The position numbers were made by a program, and so were the translations under genes. This document shows positions 11,280 through 22,007 of a stretch of 64,000 nucleotides of DNA, piece after piece. Under the pieces are notes generated by a model. It did not search any database. It was not told the origin of the DNA and saw only the letters and a program-made list of their open reading frames with translations. Position 1 is the stretch's first letter, and every line of letters starts with the position of its first letter. Source of the stretch: Vombatus ursinus (taxonomy: Eukaryota; Chordata; Mammalia; Diprotodontia; Vombatidae); NCBI RefSeq assembly GCF_900497805.2, contig NW_020954557.1, forward strand, positions 34,122,613-34,186,612, written 5' to 3'.

Positions 11280-11490
11280 TGCATACAGTGTTGGCCTTGG
11301 AGTCAGGAGGATCTGAGTCTGAAACTCACCTCAGATGTGCTATCTGTGTAATCCTGGGTAAGTCACTTTACCTCCGAGTCTCAGCTTCCCCATTTGTAAA
11401 ATGGCAATAAAAAATAGCACCTACCTCCTAGGGAGATTACAAAAAACAAGATAATATTGGAAGTGGTGTTATAAACATGCTAGCTATTAT
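11280..11490 (+). mobile_element. THER1/MIR-type CORE-SINE
   Basis: The tRNA-like head ('cttggagtcaggaggatctg'), CORE ('ctgggtaagtcactttacct', 'ccatttgtaaaatggcaata') and L2-like tail ('agcacctacctcctagggag', 'ttataaacatgctagctatt') are all present. One of the fuller SINEs in the window. Confidence 0.75.
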
Positions 11491-11559
11491 ATTTATGCAA
11501 CATTCAGTTTCCTTTTTGTTGTTCTTTCTGTTTACATACTGTGGTCAGTTTGTAAACCT

Positions 11560-12000
11560 TCCTATGAATCTATGAATTTTCATGTGTAGTGCCTCAAGGC
11601 ACAATAAAACTGGTACAAATACAGTCACAATTTTGCTTCAAGTTTTTTACTGCCACCATGTTGCTATGAATATTTTGGACTATATGGACCTTTTTTCTAT
11701 CTTTGATCTCTGAGTTATATGCCTGCTGGCTAGTGAGATCTCTGGGTCAAAAAATGGAATTTTAGTCACTTTCTTGGTATGATTCTTCATGGCTTTCCAG
11801 AACAAGTGGACCAACTGACAGTTCCACCCACAGTGCATTAGTGTGCTGTCTTTATACAACTCTTCTAGCATTGACTATTTCCGTATTTTTTCATTTTTGC
11901 TAATTTCCTGGGTGTGAAATGAAATCTTTAGAGTTTTTTGGATTTCTTTTATTATTACTGACTTGGAATAATCTTTCATAAAGCTGTTAGTTTGTAATTC
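11560..12000 (-). mobile_element. L1 LINE fragment, reversed
   Basis: The plus strand carries 'atgttgctatgaatattttg', 'gatctctgggtcaaaaaatg', 'gactgacagttccacccaca'-like and 'gtgcattagtgtgctgtctt' in the order seen in reversed marsupial L1 copies. The layout parallels the reversed end of ORF2 in other mammalian L1s. No ORF2 frame is open. Confidence 0.6.
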
Positions 12001-12355
12001 TCCTTGAAAAATGAAAACATTTAAGAGATTACATTGAAGATAGACATTCAATTTATAACTGTTGGGAACCCCTTTTTCAGATTAATATAGATAAAAGTTA
12101 TTACTACATTTGGCTTCAGGGTTTCACCAAGTCCTTACTCTAAATCTGGAGGGTTCAAGGCAATTATAATTGTACTGAAGCAATTCTTTTTATTATTCAT
12201 TTATTGAAACAGTGGTTTTTGAAATGTTTTTACTATTCACATCCCCTTAAAAAAGCACCCCTCAACAAAAAATTATTTTGTAATAACTTCAACATTCAAC
12301 AAATTCAATTCACCATTCATCAGATTCTATGTAAATCGTAAAATCAATATGCTAG

Positions 12356-12707
12356 TCATGAGGAGATAGAGATGACTAAGACATGATGTCTGCCCTTAGG
12401 TCTTTTTAGCCTGGTTGAGGAATTGACAAGTATATGCAAAACAGCTGTAAAACAAATCAGAATGTGGTAAGTGTGTAAAGCTCCAAGGAGGAAAGCTTCA
12501 TGCAGGAGAGGGTAGCTGAGCCAGGCCTTGAAGGAGAAAGATTTCAAGTGTGGGAAAGAAGTCCAGGAATGGGGGATACAGAGATTGGAAAGGGCAAGGA
12601 AAATTCAGGGTCCAATATGAATGAACCATGGAATGTATGAAGGCAAATATTATGAGACAAACCTAGAAAAGGAGGGTGGCACCAGATAGTGGAGGACAGA
12701 GATACAA
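12356..12707 (-). mobile_element. L2 LINE fragment, reversed, degraded
   Basis: 'gagccaggccttgaaggaga', 'ggaatgggggatacagagat' and related purine-rich blocks follow the reversed L2 3' region. The tip is missing. The right end is cut by the insertion target of the short SINE at 12721. Confidence 0.5.
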
Positions 12708-12720
12708 AGAAATATATGAG

Positions 12721-12872
12721 GGGGCAGCTAGGTGGCGCAGTGGATAGAGCACCAGCCCTGGATTCAGGAGGACCTGAATTCAAATCCGGCCTCAGACACA
12801 TAACACTTACTAGCTGTGTGACCCTGGGCAAGTCACTTAACCCCATTGCCTAACCCCCCCCCCCCAAAAAAG
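12721..12872 (+). mobile_element. Short tRNA-derived SINE (WSINE1-type) with duplication
   Basis: A complete copy: head 'ggggcagctaggtggcgcag', 'tcaggaggacctgaattcaa', 'gctgtgtgaccctgggcaag', 'tcacttaaccccattgccta', then a C-run/A-run tail. It is flanked by near-identical 12-bp direct repeats, AGAAATATATGA at 12708-12719 and AGAAATATACGA at 12873-12884. The A-tail and duplication size point to L1-driven insertion. It sits at the right edge of the reversed L2. Confidence 0.9.
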
Positions 12873-12884
12873 AGAAATATACGA

Positions 12885-13640
12885 ATGGACTCTATACCAG
12901 TTGGAGAAAGACAGGATTCAAATAAACACTGAAGAAAATTGAGGAATACACAAAATGTTTAAAAAAAAAAAAAAGACACTATAATGCTTACTTACACTCT
13001 TCCTTCCTATTCCATGGTAACTATATTAGACCTATAATGAAGTATTATCTTAAAGGCTTTTGTGAATTCATTTAAGCATAAAAATAAAACAAAAACCACA
13101 AACGACTTTGATCCTGAAAAAATAGTGCATTTGTGGCAGTGTTTGTTACTATCAGTACTGTAAACTAGAGGAAATGGTTAGTATGCCTTCGTAATTAATA
13201 TTCCTTCCAATTTAAAACTAAAATCATAGTTCTGCAAAAATAATCCTAAAAATCAATGTCAACCCCAACAAATCCATTCTTTTCATTGAATACTCTGAAT
13301 TCTCTTAAATTATTTATTGGGTATTGGTAACTTCTCTACAAGACACTGAAGAACAGACAGCATCAATTTTAAACACAAATGACAAGATAAAATTGTTCAA
13401 AACAGATCAGCAATGAATCTCAAAACCTGGCAAACATCAAGATTAGAAAGTTAATTTTAGTACTAGGCAAAAGGAGTTTTGATTGTTAAACTTTCAAAAT
13501 ATAGAAATAAGTACGCTCATTGATTAACTGAGTAGGAAACAGCCAGAGACCTGAAGGGCTTAAGGAATTGTTATTAATGCTACAAAATGCTAAATTGTCA
13601 TTACACAAGTCTCCATAACAATTCAATAATTCTCCCACTT
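12885..13640. other. Unannotated AT-rich DNA
   Basis: Apart from an A-run at about 12960-12974, I see no repeat, gene or RNA feature. A purine-poor stretch from about 13640 marks the start of the next L2. Confidence 0.5.
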
Positions 13641-13644
13641 CACT

Positions 13645-14230
13645 CTGACAAGATTTAACATTTATTGTGATATAAACTGGGTAAATAAGGTTGTAGAGTT
13701 TTTGTGATGATCTCTTCTCATATAAAGCCTCCTCACCCTACCCCCTCCTCCCTCTAACCTCTCAGCTAAAGACCTTTCCTTACTCTTCACTGAGAAAATA
13801 GAACCCATTTCCCTAAATTCCTTCTCTCCAATTCTCCATCTCAAAATCTCATAATTCATCATTCTCTCCTCCTTAATACCTGAAGAGATAGTCCTCTTCC
13901 CTTCTTAACCCTCTGCAATCTGGCTTCCAACCTTTTCACTCAGCTTAAACTTCTTTAGACAAAGTTATTAATTTAATTACCAAATCTGATAGCATTTTCT
14001 TGTCTTCTCTGCAGCATTTGACACAATCACTCTCTCCTCTCAGGATTTTCAGAACACCCTTCCCCCTCAGTTTTCCTATATGTCTGTCTGATCTTTCTTT
14101 ATTGGGTCCTTATCCAGTCACCCTTTTTTTTCTTTACACTCTTTCCTTGGGTGATCTCATCAGTTCCCAAGAGTTGAATGATCATCTCTATGCCTAAAAC
14201 TCTCATGTCAAACCCCAGTCCTTCAGTCTC
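13645..14230 (+). mobile_element. L2 LINE, reverse transcriptase region
   Basis: The plus strand encodes SAAFDTI at 14008-14028, the conserved RT motif with the first catalytic aspartate, preceded by 'aatctggcttccaacctttt' (the SGFQPF-like block). Near 14174 another frame reads LNDHLYA then stop, the remnant of the FNYHLYADD motif, so at least one frameshift lies between. It is dead. It continues, interrupted, at about 14500 and 14880. Confidence 0.75.
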
Positions 14231-14231
14231 C

Positions 14232-14470
14232 CAAAACAAAATAAATAGGGCATTAAGTACTTAGGTGCTAGACATAGTGCTAATAAGCACGGGGGATACA
14301 AATGCTAGCAAACAAGACAGTCCTTGCCCTCAAGGAGCTTACATTCTAAGGGGGTGGGGACTTACTTAATCTGTAAGTAGAGGGGAAAGCATAAGCAGTG
14401 TGGACTTAGCAGGGAGGTGAAATGGAAGCCTGGGATCCAGGCATGATAAGACAAAAGCTCACCACTCGGA
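14232..14470 (-). mobile_element. L2 3' fragment inserted in the plus-strand L2
   Basis: It opens with the reversed tip ('gcattaagtacttaggtgct', 'agacatagtgct') and runs through 'cttgccctcaaggagcttac' and 'attctaag' to 'gggatccaggcatgataaga'. It separates two parts of the plus-strand L2 that would otherwise be nearly contiguous. Confidence 0.75.
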
Positions 14471-14551
14471 ACCCAACCTGCCAATTCAGGAAGAGAGTCC
14501 AAGGTCCTGGTCACATTACCAACTGCCTATTGAGACATCTCAACCTTGATG

Positions 14552-14695
14552 AATGAATTAAAAAGCATTTATTAAGTGTTTACTATGTGCCACACACTAT
14601 GGATACAAATAGAATATAAAACATGCTAGACTGTTTAGAATCTGTTCTCCAAGAGCTCACATTTTTAACACAGAAAAGAAAATTCCTTGGCAGGG
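14552..14695 (-). mobile_element. Second L2 3' tip in reverse
   Basis: A new tip, 'aaaagcatttattaagtgtt' then 'tactatgtgccacacactat', starts just after a short plus-strand L2 piece at about 14500-14550 ('aactgcctattgagacatct'). It runs to 'agagctcacatttttaacac'. With the fragment at 14232 it makes a second interruption. Confidence 0.65.
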
Positions 14696-14879
14696 TCTAA
14701 AAGGTACTATAGAAAGTGCAATGGGGTGGACAGTAAGGCCCACAGGGCATCAGCAGCAGGAGGTCCAGTGGCAGTATCTGGGGGTTTGGTGAGATTAGTA
14801 TGAACACTGAATGATGCTTTCTTTCCCCCCATGCCTCAATAGTGTCAGGGTGGCAAGGGATTGGGAAGGCAATGTCCCA

Positions 14880-15250
14880 AAGGCATTTCAAAGCTCAGCA
14901 TACGCAAAACAGAACTCACTCTTTTCCCTAACACACCTCTCTTCTCAATTTCTCTGTTAAGTCAAAAGTCATCATCTTTCCAGTCATGCAGTCCCAGTTT
15001 TCCACTATTCCTCAATCTACATAGAAAAAGCAGTTGCCATATCTCATCACCTTTCTCATCCTCTTAATCTCACCCCTCAAGTCTCTCCCCTTTCCAATCT
15101 ATCCTCCACATATTCCTAAAAAGATCTAACATTACTTCCCTGCTGAAACAGCTCCAGTGGTTCCCTGCTACCAATACTCTCTCTCTCTCCTTATGCAGTA
15201 AACCATCCCTTGCAACAGATTTAAAAAAGCAAAAGAGGGCAAAATTAACC
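14880..15250 (+). mobile_element. L2 LINE, resumed 3' part
   Basis: L2 order continues: 'gcaaaacagaactcactctt', 'ccatatctcatcacctttct'-like blocks, 'cccctcaagtctctcccctt', 'tccaatctatcctccacata' and 'gctccagtggttccctgcta'. The true L2 3' terminus is lacking. I could not assign 14700-14880 to a family. Confidence 0.7.
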
Positions 15251-15271
15251 AACATGTTACTACCACATCTC

Positions 15272-15455
15272 AAAAAGCCTTGGCTCTGGAGTCAGGGGAT
15301 TCGGGTTCAAATTCAACCTCTGACACTACTTGTATGACCCTGGGCAAAAGCATTTAATTCATTTGGCACTCAACTATAATTCATTTGTCTTCAACTATAA
15401 ATGAAATGAGAAGATTAGATGAAAAAACCTCTGAAGTCTTTTCCAGCTCTTGATC
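15272..15455 (+). mobile_element. THER1/MIR-type SINE
   Basis: 'ggctctggagtcaggggatt', 'cgggttcaaattcaacctct', 'tgaccctgggcaaaagcatt' and the tail 'gaagtcttttccagctcttg' mark a plus-strand CORE-SINE with a small internal duplication around 'caactataa'. Confidence 0.7.
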
Positions 15456-15640
15456 TCTGACACTTACTAGCTGTGTGACCTTAACTCAGGTCACTTAACT
15501 CAGTCTGTCTCAGTTTCCTCAACTATAAAATGGGGTTAATAGCACCTACCTTGCAGAGCTCTTGCTGCAATCAAATAATATAATTTTTGTAAAGTACTTA
15601 ACAGAGCATCTGGCACAGGGAGGGAGGCGCTAATTTAAAA
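15456..15640 (+). mobile_element. THER1/MIR-type SINE, head lost
   Basis: It begins inside the SINE at 'ctgacacttactagctgtgt' and runs through 'tcagtttcctcaactataaa', 'tagcacctaccttgcagagc' and the L2-like end 'gtaaagtacttaacagagca' / 'tctggcacag'. It joins its neighbour head to tail. Confidence 0.75.
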
Positions 15641-15649
15641 AAATGCTTG

Positions 15650-17085
15650 TTCTCTTCCCTTCTCCTTGCTATGAGCAACAGAGTCAAATAGTCTATGTGA
15701 AGTTCCATACCCTATCTTTCTCCAAGTCTGCAAGGAAAGGAAAAAGGCATATTTTCGCACATTTTCTCCAGGGCTAAGCTTAGTCATTACGATAACAGCA
15801 TAGCCCATAAACTCTTCCACTGCTCCGAGAACCCTATGATTTCACCATTATTCTGCTACTACTACTGCCATCTCTGTAGCCATATTGCTCCCCAGAGGGG
15901 GCGTGTGTGTACGTGTAGACCTCCCCTCCAGGCAACCAAGTCCCAGGCTCTGTGTAGCAGAGGTGTGTCCCTCCAGTCTAGTCTTCATTCTTTCTTTCCT
16001 TATAGTCTTCCTTTTAAAGGCTAAATCTAAAGGTATAGCACCCAGGTGTTTGATTAGCCTTGTCTTTATTGTGGGAGATGTTAAACACTTTGATTAACAA
16101 CTCACTGCTGCTTTAGCTCATCTGGAATTAGGACACAATCACACATTCATTATCAAATAGGTGATATTGAATGGGTAATCTCATAGGCCAAGACTTTCAT
16201 CTCAGAGGCCATACCAGGCTCCTCCTGGAGTGAAACTCTATTTTAGAAAAGAGCTCTATAATCTATAAAGCTTTCTTCTCCTTACATTTGCCCCATACTT
16301 CTCAGTTTTAATATTGTTGAGTCCAGGATTTGGCATTTACAGGTACTCCCACTTCACCTTTTTTTTGGAGATTTGAGATACAAATCAATTAATTACACGG
16401 TATGGAGACTAGGGGGTTAACGCAGCTAAAGACTAAGGCCAACCTGGGTATAGGCAAGAAATGACTCATGTCCAAGGCCACAAAGCATAATAATGCACCT
16501 GGAAGCTTTAGGAAGTTTTTGTTTTTTGGTTTTTTTTGTTTTGTTTTGTTTTGGGGGAGGGCAGAAGGAGCAGGAAGGACCTTCTGTTCCCTCCTAAGTC
16601 CTTGCTTGGCAGGGGATGTAGCTATACCCCAAGGACTGATTGATGACTGGTTGTCTGGGACTAGAAAGTAAATAAGGAAAAAGACAATCATAATTACAGC
16701 TACCATAAAAGAGAAAGGGCAACAGGATCTTTTCAGGAGGCCCAGTAATGAAGAGCACCTTGCTGAAGCTAACTGTGACCAGAGACAGAGACAGGAGCTA
16801 TACAGCTACATGTTAATAACTATATAATGAGGTTAAACAAGAGGACTAAAGATTAAGTGGCATTTGGGAAGGAGAGTTAAGAGATGGGCTTAATGAATGT
16901 TCTATGTTTCGATGCTTAAAGGGGTAGTAGAGCTACCCCATTCAGCAAGGCTATCCTCAGAACAGCCTCTGGCTTGAGTTATGTAGGCTGAGTTACATGC
17001 TTAGATCCATTACAAGTTTTCTCTAGGTCATCCTGCAACTTTGGAGGTCACAAGAGAGAGGAAATAGCATGAGAACAGAAATATT
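15650..17085. other. Unannotated stretch
   Basis: No repeat family recognised. It contains 'gggggcgtgtgtgtacgtgt' near 15897, a T/G-rich run at 16516-16558, and a GC-richer segment near 16560-16620. Overlapping frames of 60-105 codons on both strands between 15836 and 16706 are unsupported by any domain. Confidence 0.4.
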
Positions 17086-17089
17086 AACT

Positions 17090-17270
17090 GTATAGAATTG
17101 GTGGGCCTGGAGTCAGGAAGACTCAAGTTGATATGCTGGCCAAGTCATTTAATCTGTTTGCTTCAGTTTCCTCAAATCTAAAATGGAGATCATATTAATT
17201 GTGAAATGCTCACTTAGCACAGCATCTGGCACCTAGTAGGTCCTTAATAAATGCTTATCTCCCCTCCCCA
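17090..17270 (+). mobile_element. THER1/MIR-type SINE
   Basis: 'ggcctggagtcaggaagact', 'ggccaagtcatttaatctgt', 'cttcagtttcctcaaatcta' and the end 'gcatctggcacctagtaggt' / 'ccttaataaatgcttatc'. The L2-like 3' tail is well preserved. Confidence 0.75.
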
Positions 17271-17429
17271 ACTAATAATCAAGTTAAGAGCTGGTGGAGG
17301 ATAAATGGAAGAATTTGGATGCAGAGATGGCATTATTTATAATGTACTAATCTACTGCTTACCTAACGATTTGGATAGGAAAATACACTCAGAATACTCC
17401 AAATATACTAATTTTTCACTCACTTCCCT

Positions 17430-18130
17430 CTTTCTGACAATGATACTACCATTCTCACAGTGCCCGAGACTAACACACTACAGAGTTGCCTTTGACTCCT
17501 TCCTAACTTTCCCAAATCCAGTCAATATTTTCAGATAGTTCTTTCATAATTTCTTTTCCATTTGTCCCCTTCTACTCTTATTGCCATTGGTTCCTACTAA
17601 TGTCCTCAGGACCTCTCACAAAGACTGTAGTCTTTGAAAATTAAGTCTCTCATCCAATCCTATGGGCTTCGAACTGAATCTTCACTGGGTCATTCCCCAG
17701 CTTAAAATAATTAAATCGTTTGCCTAATGAAGACTAAAAGTCTTAGCCTGATGTTCAAAGCCCTGCACAATAAAGGAGAAGAGGAAGTTGGGGTAGGAAG
17801 GAGCCAATCCAACCACATCTCTCACTGATCTCTTCAGTACTAGGCATATTCACCATCTCCCCAAATACACCTTGACTTTTCCACACCCACAGTTTCGTTC
17901 AGTTCTTTTGTCTGTAACCATATTCTACCTCTTCCTACCCAATAAAACACTATCTAACTGTGGACCGTACATCCTTCAAGGCTCACTTCAAAAGCCACTT
18001 CTTCCACCAAACCTTTCCTCATTATCCCAGGTGAAAATGACTTCTCCCTTCTCTGAATTTCTTACGTAGAAATCACATAACTTACACTACACTGCCCTGT
18101 ATTACAGTTTTGTGTACAAGCCATTTCTTC
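17430..18130 (+). mobile_element. L2 LINE 3' region, about 0.7 kb
   Basis: L2 blocks occur in order: 'tgactccttcctaactttcc', 'ttcaaagccctgcacaataa', 'catccttcaaggctcacttc', 'aaaagccacttcttccacca' and 'ctttcctcattatcccaggt'. This copy resembles the mammal-wide L2 subfamilies more than its neighbours do. Its 3' end meets the tip of the minus-strand L2 at about 18135. Confidence 0.7.
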
Positions 18131-18134
18131 ACTC

Positions 18135-18740
18135 AATCAAGAATTATGTGCTAGGCACTGGAGATACAAAGACAAAAATCAGTCAATAAGCATGTATTAG
18201 GTGCCTACTATGTGTCAGGCACCAAAGAAAGGCAAAAATAGACAGTCCCTACACAATCTAATACACATTTCTCACTCCCCAAAAGCTTACATTCTATTGG
18301 GGAAGACAATATGTACATGAGAATACACAAAATAAACGCAAGGTAATTTTTGGAGGGGGAGTGATGGAGAATCAGGTAAGGCTGAACATAGTATATTGCT
18401 TTAGTTGAGTTTTGAAGGTAAGTAGAGGTTCTAAAAAGTGAAGAGGAGGTGAGTACACATTCTAGGTAATGGGAATAGACAACCAAGGCAAAGGTATGAA
18501 TATGGAAGAATAAAGTGTTGGTGTGAGAAACAACAAAAAAGTCAATCTGGCTCCACCATAGAGTTCAGGTGGAGAATAACATACAATGAGGCTGGCAGGG
18601 TAAAATTAGGGCCAAGTTATGAAGGGCTTTAAATGGCAATTACAAGAGTTTGTAAATGATCCCAGAGACTGTAGAGAACCACTGGAGTTTACTGATTTGG
18701 GTATATACTGGCTGCTATGTGGAGGATGAGTAAGATAAAA
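18135..18740 (-). mobile_element. L2 LINE 3' region, reversed, with doubled tip
   Basis: A short tip fragment ('aattatgtgctaggcactgg', 18144 on) is followed by a second full tip at about 18190 ('catgtattaggtgcctacta', 'tgtgtcaggcacc') and then the reversed body, including 'gttatgaagggctttaaatg' and 'gaaccactggagtttactga'. Together with 17430-18130 it makes a tail-to-tail inverted pair. Confidence 0.8.
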
Positions 18741-18787
18741 GTTCAGAAAGGAAGAGACTTGTGAGTAATTAAGGGATTGGACTAGCT

Positions 18788-18882
18788 AAGAGGTTCTTAA
18801 TTTGGGGTTCATGAATTTCCATTGGTTTTTACCAGATGACCACTGCCAAAGGAGTCCATGACACAAAAGACTGAAAACTCCT
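18788..18882 (+). mobile_element. hAT-type DNA transposon remnant (family A)
   Basis: It starts 'aagaggttcttaatttgggg' and ends 'ctgaaaactcct', with 'gaccactgccaaaggagtcc' / 'atgacacaaaa' inside. Those ends are the degraded terminal repeats of a non-autonomous hAT element with AGGGGTTCTTAACC-like ends. The core ACTAG is found on both sides, a possible relic of the 8-bp duplication. Copies of the same family lie at 46566 and 56230. Confidence 0.6.
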
Positions 18883-19094
18883 AACTAGAATATTCTCACC
18901 AGCTTTCCTTTATCTTTGCCAATTTTAATCTCTTTCACCCACTCAACATGCTTAAATGAATTACCAGGCTTTATGGTTTTCCCTTGGATAAATATTGCCT
19001 TTTTCCCCAACAGACTATTTTTGCTTAAGTAAGTAGTCATCTTATCCGTTAATCAAGGCTCAACCAACTGATTCCACATAGATTTGAGAAACCT

Positions 19095-19345
19095 AAGGCT
19101 CAAAACCTAAGTGTCATCTTCTAATCCCTCCCTCACATTCAATCTCCTGCCAAGTACTATTGCTTTTACTTCTGTACCATTTCTCATAAGCTCTGAAACT
19201 GACACTACTCTGATACAGGCCCTCATTACCTCTTGTCTAGATTTTTGCAAAAGCCTGCTGGTTGGTCGTCTCTCCACTTCAGTCCAGCCTACTCCACTCA
19301 GCTGTCAAATCCATCCTTTTACTTCCCCAGGTTTCACACTGGATC
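19095..19345 (+). mobile_element. L2 LINE fragment
   Basis: 'aacctaagtgtcatcttcta', 'caggccctcattacctcttg', 'tctagatttttgcaaaagcc' and 'tgctggttggtcgtctctcc' are L2 3' region blocks in order. The 124-codon plus frame at 19111-19485 is derived from it and is not a gene. Confidence 0.75.
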
Positions 19346-19848
19346 TCATTTTGATGTACCAGGGTTGTATTACTAACTTTCCAATCTTCTGTATAATGGG
19401 TGTTTATAACAACAAGTCACATATTTTGGCCAATTCTTCTCCAATTCTATCCTTGAATTCTCTCAAAATTCTCAGGTGGGTGTAAAACCATCTATTTGAT
19501 TTATCCACATTTTGCTTATTTAGCTTAGAACATCCCGAGTATTTGATCTAATACTTTTCAGCCAATTTATTTCAGATACTCTACAAAGTACTCAATAGGA
19601 AAATTAGAATGGGAAGCAAAGGGCCTCATGCTGACTAAATTGCATTAGCTTATCCAGGCTTATATTGACATATTTAGGGAGAACGGTATCTAATTAGTAG
19701 CTTAAGCAAGACATGCTCTCTGGATTTTTGCCACTAAAAATTATAGCAAGTAAATGACATATTTGTTTCATGATAGATGCAGAATATATACAGTGACTAG
19801 GTAAACAAAAGAATAGAATACCTAGACAACTGAAAAGACTAATGTTCT

Positions 19849-20001
19849 GGGCATCTAGGTGGTGTAGTGGATAGAGCACCGGCCCTGAAGTCAGCAGGAC
19901 CCGAGTTCAAATGTGGCCTCAGACCAAACACTTGACATGTACTAGCTGTGTGACCTTGGGCAAGTCACTTAACCCCAATTGCCTTAAAAAAAAAAGAAAA
20001 A
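19849..20001 (+). mobile_element. Short tRNA-derived SINE (WSINE1-type) with perfect duplication
   Basis: Head 'gggcatctaggtggtgtagt', 'gatagagcaccggccctgaa', 'gctgtgtgaccttgggcaag', 'tcacttaaccccaattgcct', then an A-tail. The flanking direct repeats AAAAGACTAATGTTCT at 19833-19848 and 20002-20017 are identical over 16 bp, so this is a comparatively recent insertion with precise ends. Confidence 0.92.
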
Positions 20002-20017
20002 AAAAGACTAATGTTCT

Positions 20018-21190
20018 ATGAATCTAGGCTAAAATGCCATACACCAGTGATTGTTCTTCAAATATTGGGTTAAAGAGTAACACACAGTACTTTTATCGAA
20101 CATTAAGAATATTACAGAAAATAAGGAGTACAGTGTGTACTAGTAAGAGTCATGATAATAGACAATACAATTTTGGCCTAATGATCTGACATTCTTTTGC
20201 TGGATAAAAGCAATAATGCAGTAATAACTTACTGATGTAGCTCTTCCACTAAAACATTACCCCCAAAAAAATCTACTTAGAAAAATAAGCAAGTGGGCAA
20301 TTCTGTGAAGTGGATATTCAAAGTCAGATATCTTAGCAAATGGGAGGGGTTTTCCAAATATCAGTTAGATAAGTTATGCAATTAAAGCTTTACTTCCTAT
20401 TTACTGACTCCCCAGGAGTTACTTTACCTACGTTATAATTTAGAATAGATTTACATTATAAAAAATAAAATGCAATGATAACACTGGATTTAGTGTTGTT
20501 GTTCTAGATGACACAACAGATGTAATAATGTATTTTCACATCAACCTAGTAAAGTAATGGAGGTTCATCATTATGTCCTAGTTAACTGTTTCAATTGAAA
20601 CATTTAAAAAATACATGCTATTCAGCTTCACACATAGGTGATGTAAGAGTGAAGACTGAAGCATATGCTACACATATATATACACACACAAACATGCATG
20701 AATGTATGTATGTACACATGTATAGGACATGGCCAATGCTGGAACTGGTTTTGTTTTGCTTGGCTATGTGTTCATAATGTTTTTTTCTTGTTTTCTCAAA
20801 AGAAGATAAGGTGGGGTAGAGGAGGTGGAGGTGGGGGGAGAGAATGCAAACCGGAAAATGAAATGGAATTTTTTATTTAATGGTAGAAAAGATATTGCCC
20901 GACTGTAGAATTAAGCCCAAGAGTCACTGAATACTGCTAACATTCTAACACTAGACAATGAGATAAAGAAACCTAAAATTAGACCAGATATCTTGAACCA
21001 AAAACACATATTATAGTTCCGTCTAAGCTGACTGGCCATTCCTAAAGAAAAACAGTTTTAAATTACACGAGTGAACCGAACAATAAATGCCTCACGGTTT
21101 GGAAATGATCAGCACTGTATTTTAAGAATTTCATGAAACGCCACTAATAGAAAAGGCCCACCTTTTAATACTCATTGAAGAAATCTAAGT
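20018..21190. other. Unannotated stretch with short dinucleotide tracts
   Basis: No gene or repeat family is seen. A mixed CA/TG tract (hexamer-rich 'atatatacacacacaaacat') lies at about 20676-20720, and a G-rich purine patch at 20810-20842. Two overlapping plus frames of 60-71 codons here read through those tracts. Confidence 0.5.
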
Positions 21191-21194
21191 AAAG

Positions 21195-21850
21195 GATTCC
21201 TAACTTTCCTATTACTTGGAAGACACTACCATCTTCCCAGTCAAGCTTGAAACCTGCCATCATCAAATCTTTACTTTCTCCCCCCGCTCCGCCCATCCAA
21301 TCTGCTGCCAAGTCTTGTCCATATCACACCTGGACTACTGCAATAGCCGGTTGGTTGATCAGCCCGCTACAAGCCTCTCCTCACTTCTGTCCATCCTACT
21401 CCATCACTCAGCTTCAAATTCATCTTCAAAAATATAGATTTGACCATGTCACATTCTCCTAATTTAATAAACCCCAGTGGCTCCCATCACCCCTAGGAAG
21501 AAATATACAATCCTCTGTTCGACATTCAAAGCCCCTCCTGACCTACTTCCTTTCCCCACTCTACTCCCCCTCACCCCCCCCATTTCTGGTCTTCTTATAC
21601 CTTATTCCCTTTCCTCTTCCTTCCTCTTTCTGATGATCCACTGCCACCTGTCTCCTTACTATTCCTCAAATAATATACTCCATCTCTTGGCATTTTCACT
21701 GGTTGTCCCCCTACCTGGAAATTTCTCCCTCCTCACTTCTTTCAAGTTCCAGCTAAAACCTGATGTTCTATGAGAAGCCTTTCCTGATTCCACACCTTCC
21801 CTGCCTTAATTCTAAAGCCTTCCCTGTACTGATTATCTCCAATTTATCGT
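21195..21850 (+). mobile_element. L2 LINE 3' region
   Basis: Strong L2 order: 'ccaagtcttgtccatatcac', 'cacctggactactgcaatag', 'gaccatgtcacattctccta', 'accccagtggctcccatcac', 'gacattcaaagcccctcctg' and 'gagaagcctttcctgattcc'. Plus frames of 71-98 codons (21216-21773) are pieces of it. It is interrupted by a SINE and its very end resumes at 22008-22055 ('ctgcctagcacatagggaat'). Confidence 0.85.
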
Positions 21851-22007
21851 GTCCAACTAATTTTACAGATGAGGAAACTGAGGCAACTAGAGTTAAGTGA
21901 CTTGACCAGGGTCACACAGCTACTAAGTGCCAGATTTTAACTCATAAAGAAGAGTCTTCCTGACTCCAGGCCCAGAACTCTATCCACTCTGCCACCTAGC
22001 TGCCCTC
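21851..22007 (-). mobile_element. CORE-SINE nested in L2
   Basis: 'attttacagatgaggaaact', 'gacttgaccagggtcacaca', 'gactccaggcccagaactct' and 'atccactctgccacctagct' give a minus-strand SINE with an intact tRNA-like head end. It lies inside the 3' untranslated end of the plus-strand L2, so it is younger than that L2. Confidence 0.8.

Noticed and set aside
12721-12872. tRNA gene
   Set aside because: The A-box and B-box-like words belong to the tRNA-derived head of SINEs, and no cloverleaf tRNA with a normal acceptor stem is present here or in the other SINE copies.
19111-19485. 124-codon open frame as a host gene
   Set aside because: Its first two thirds are plus-strand L2; the rest has no motif.
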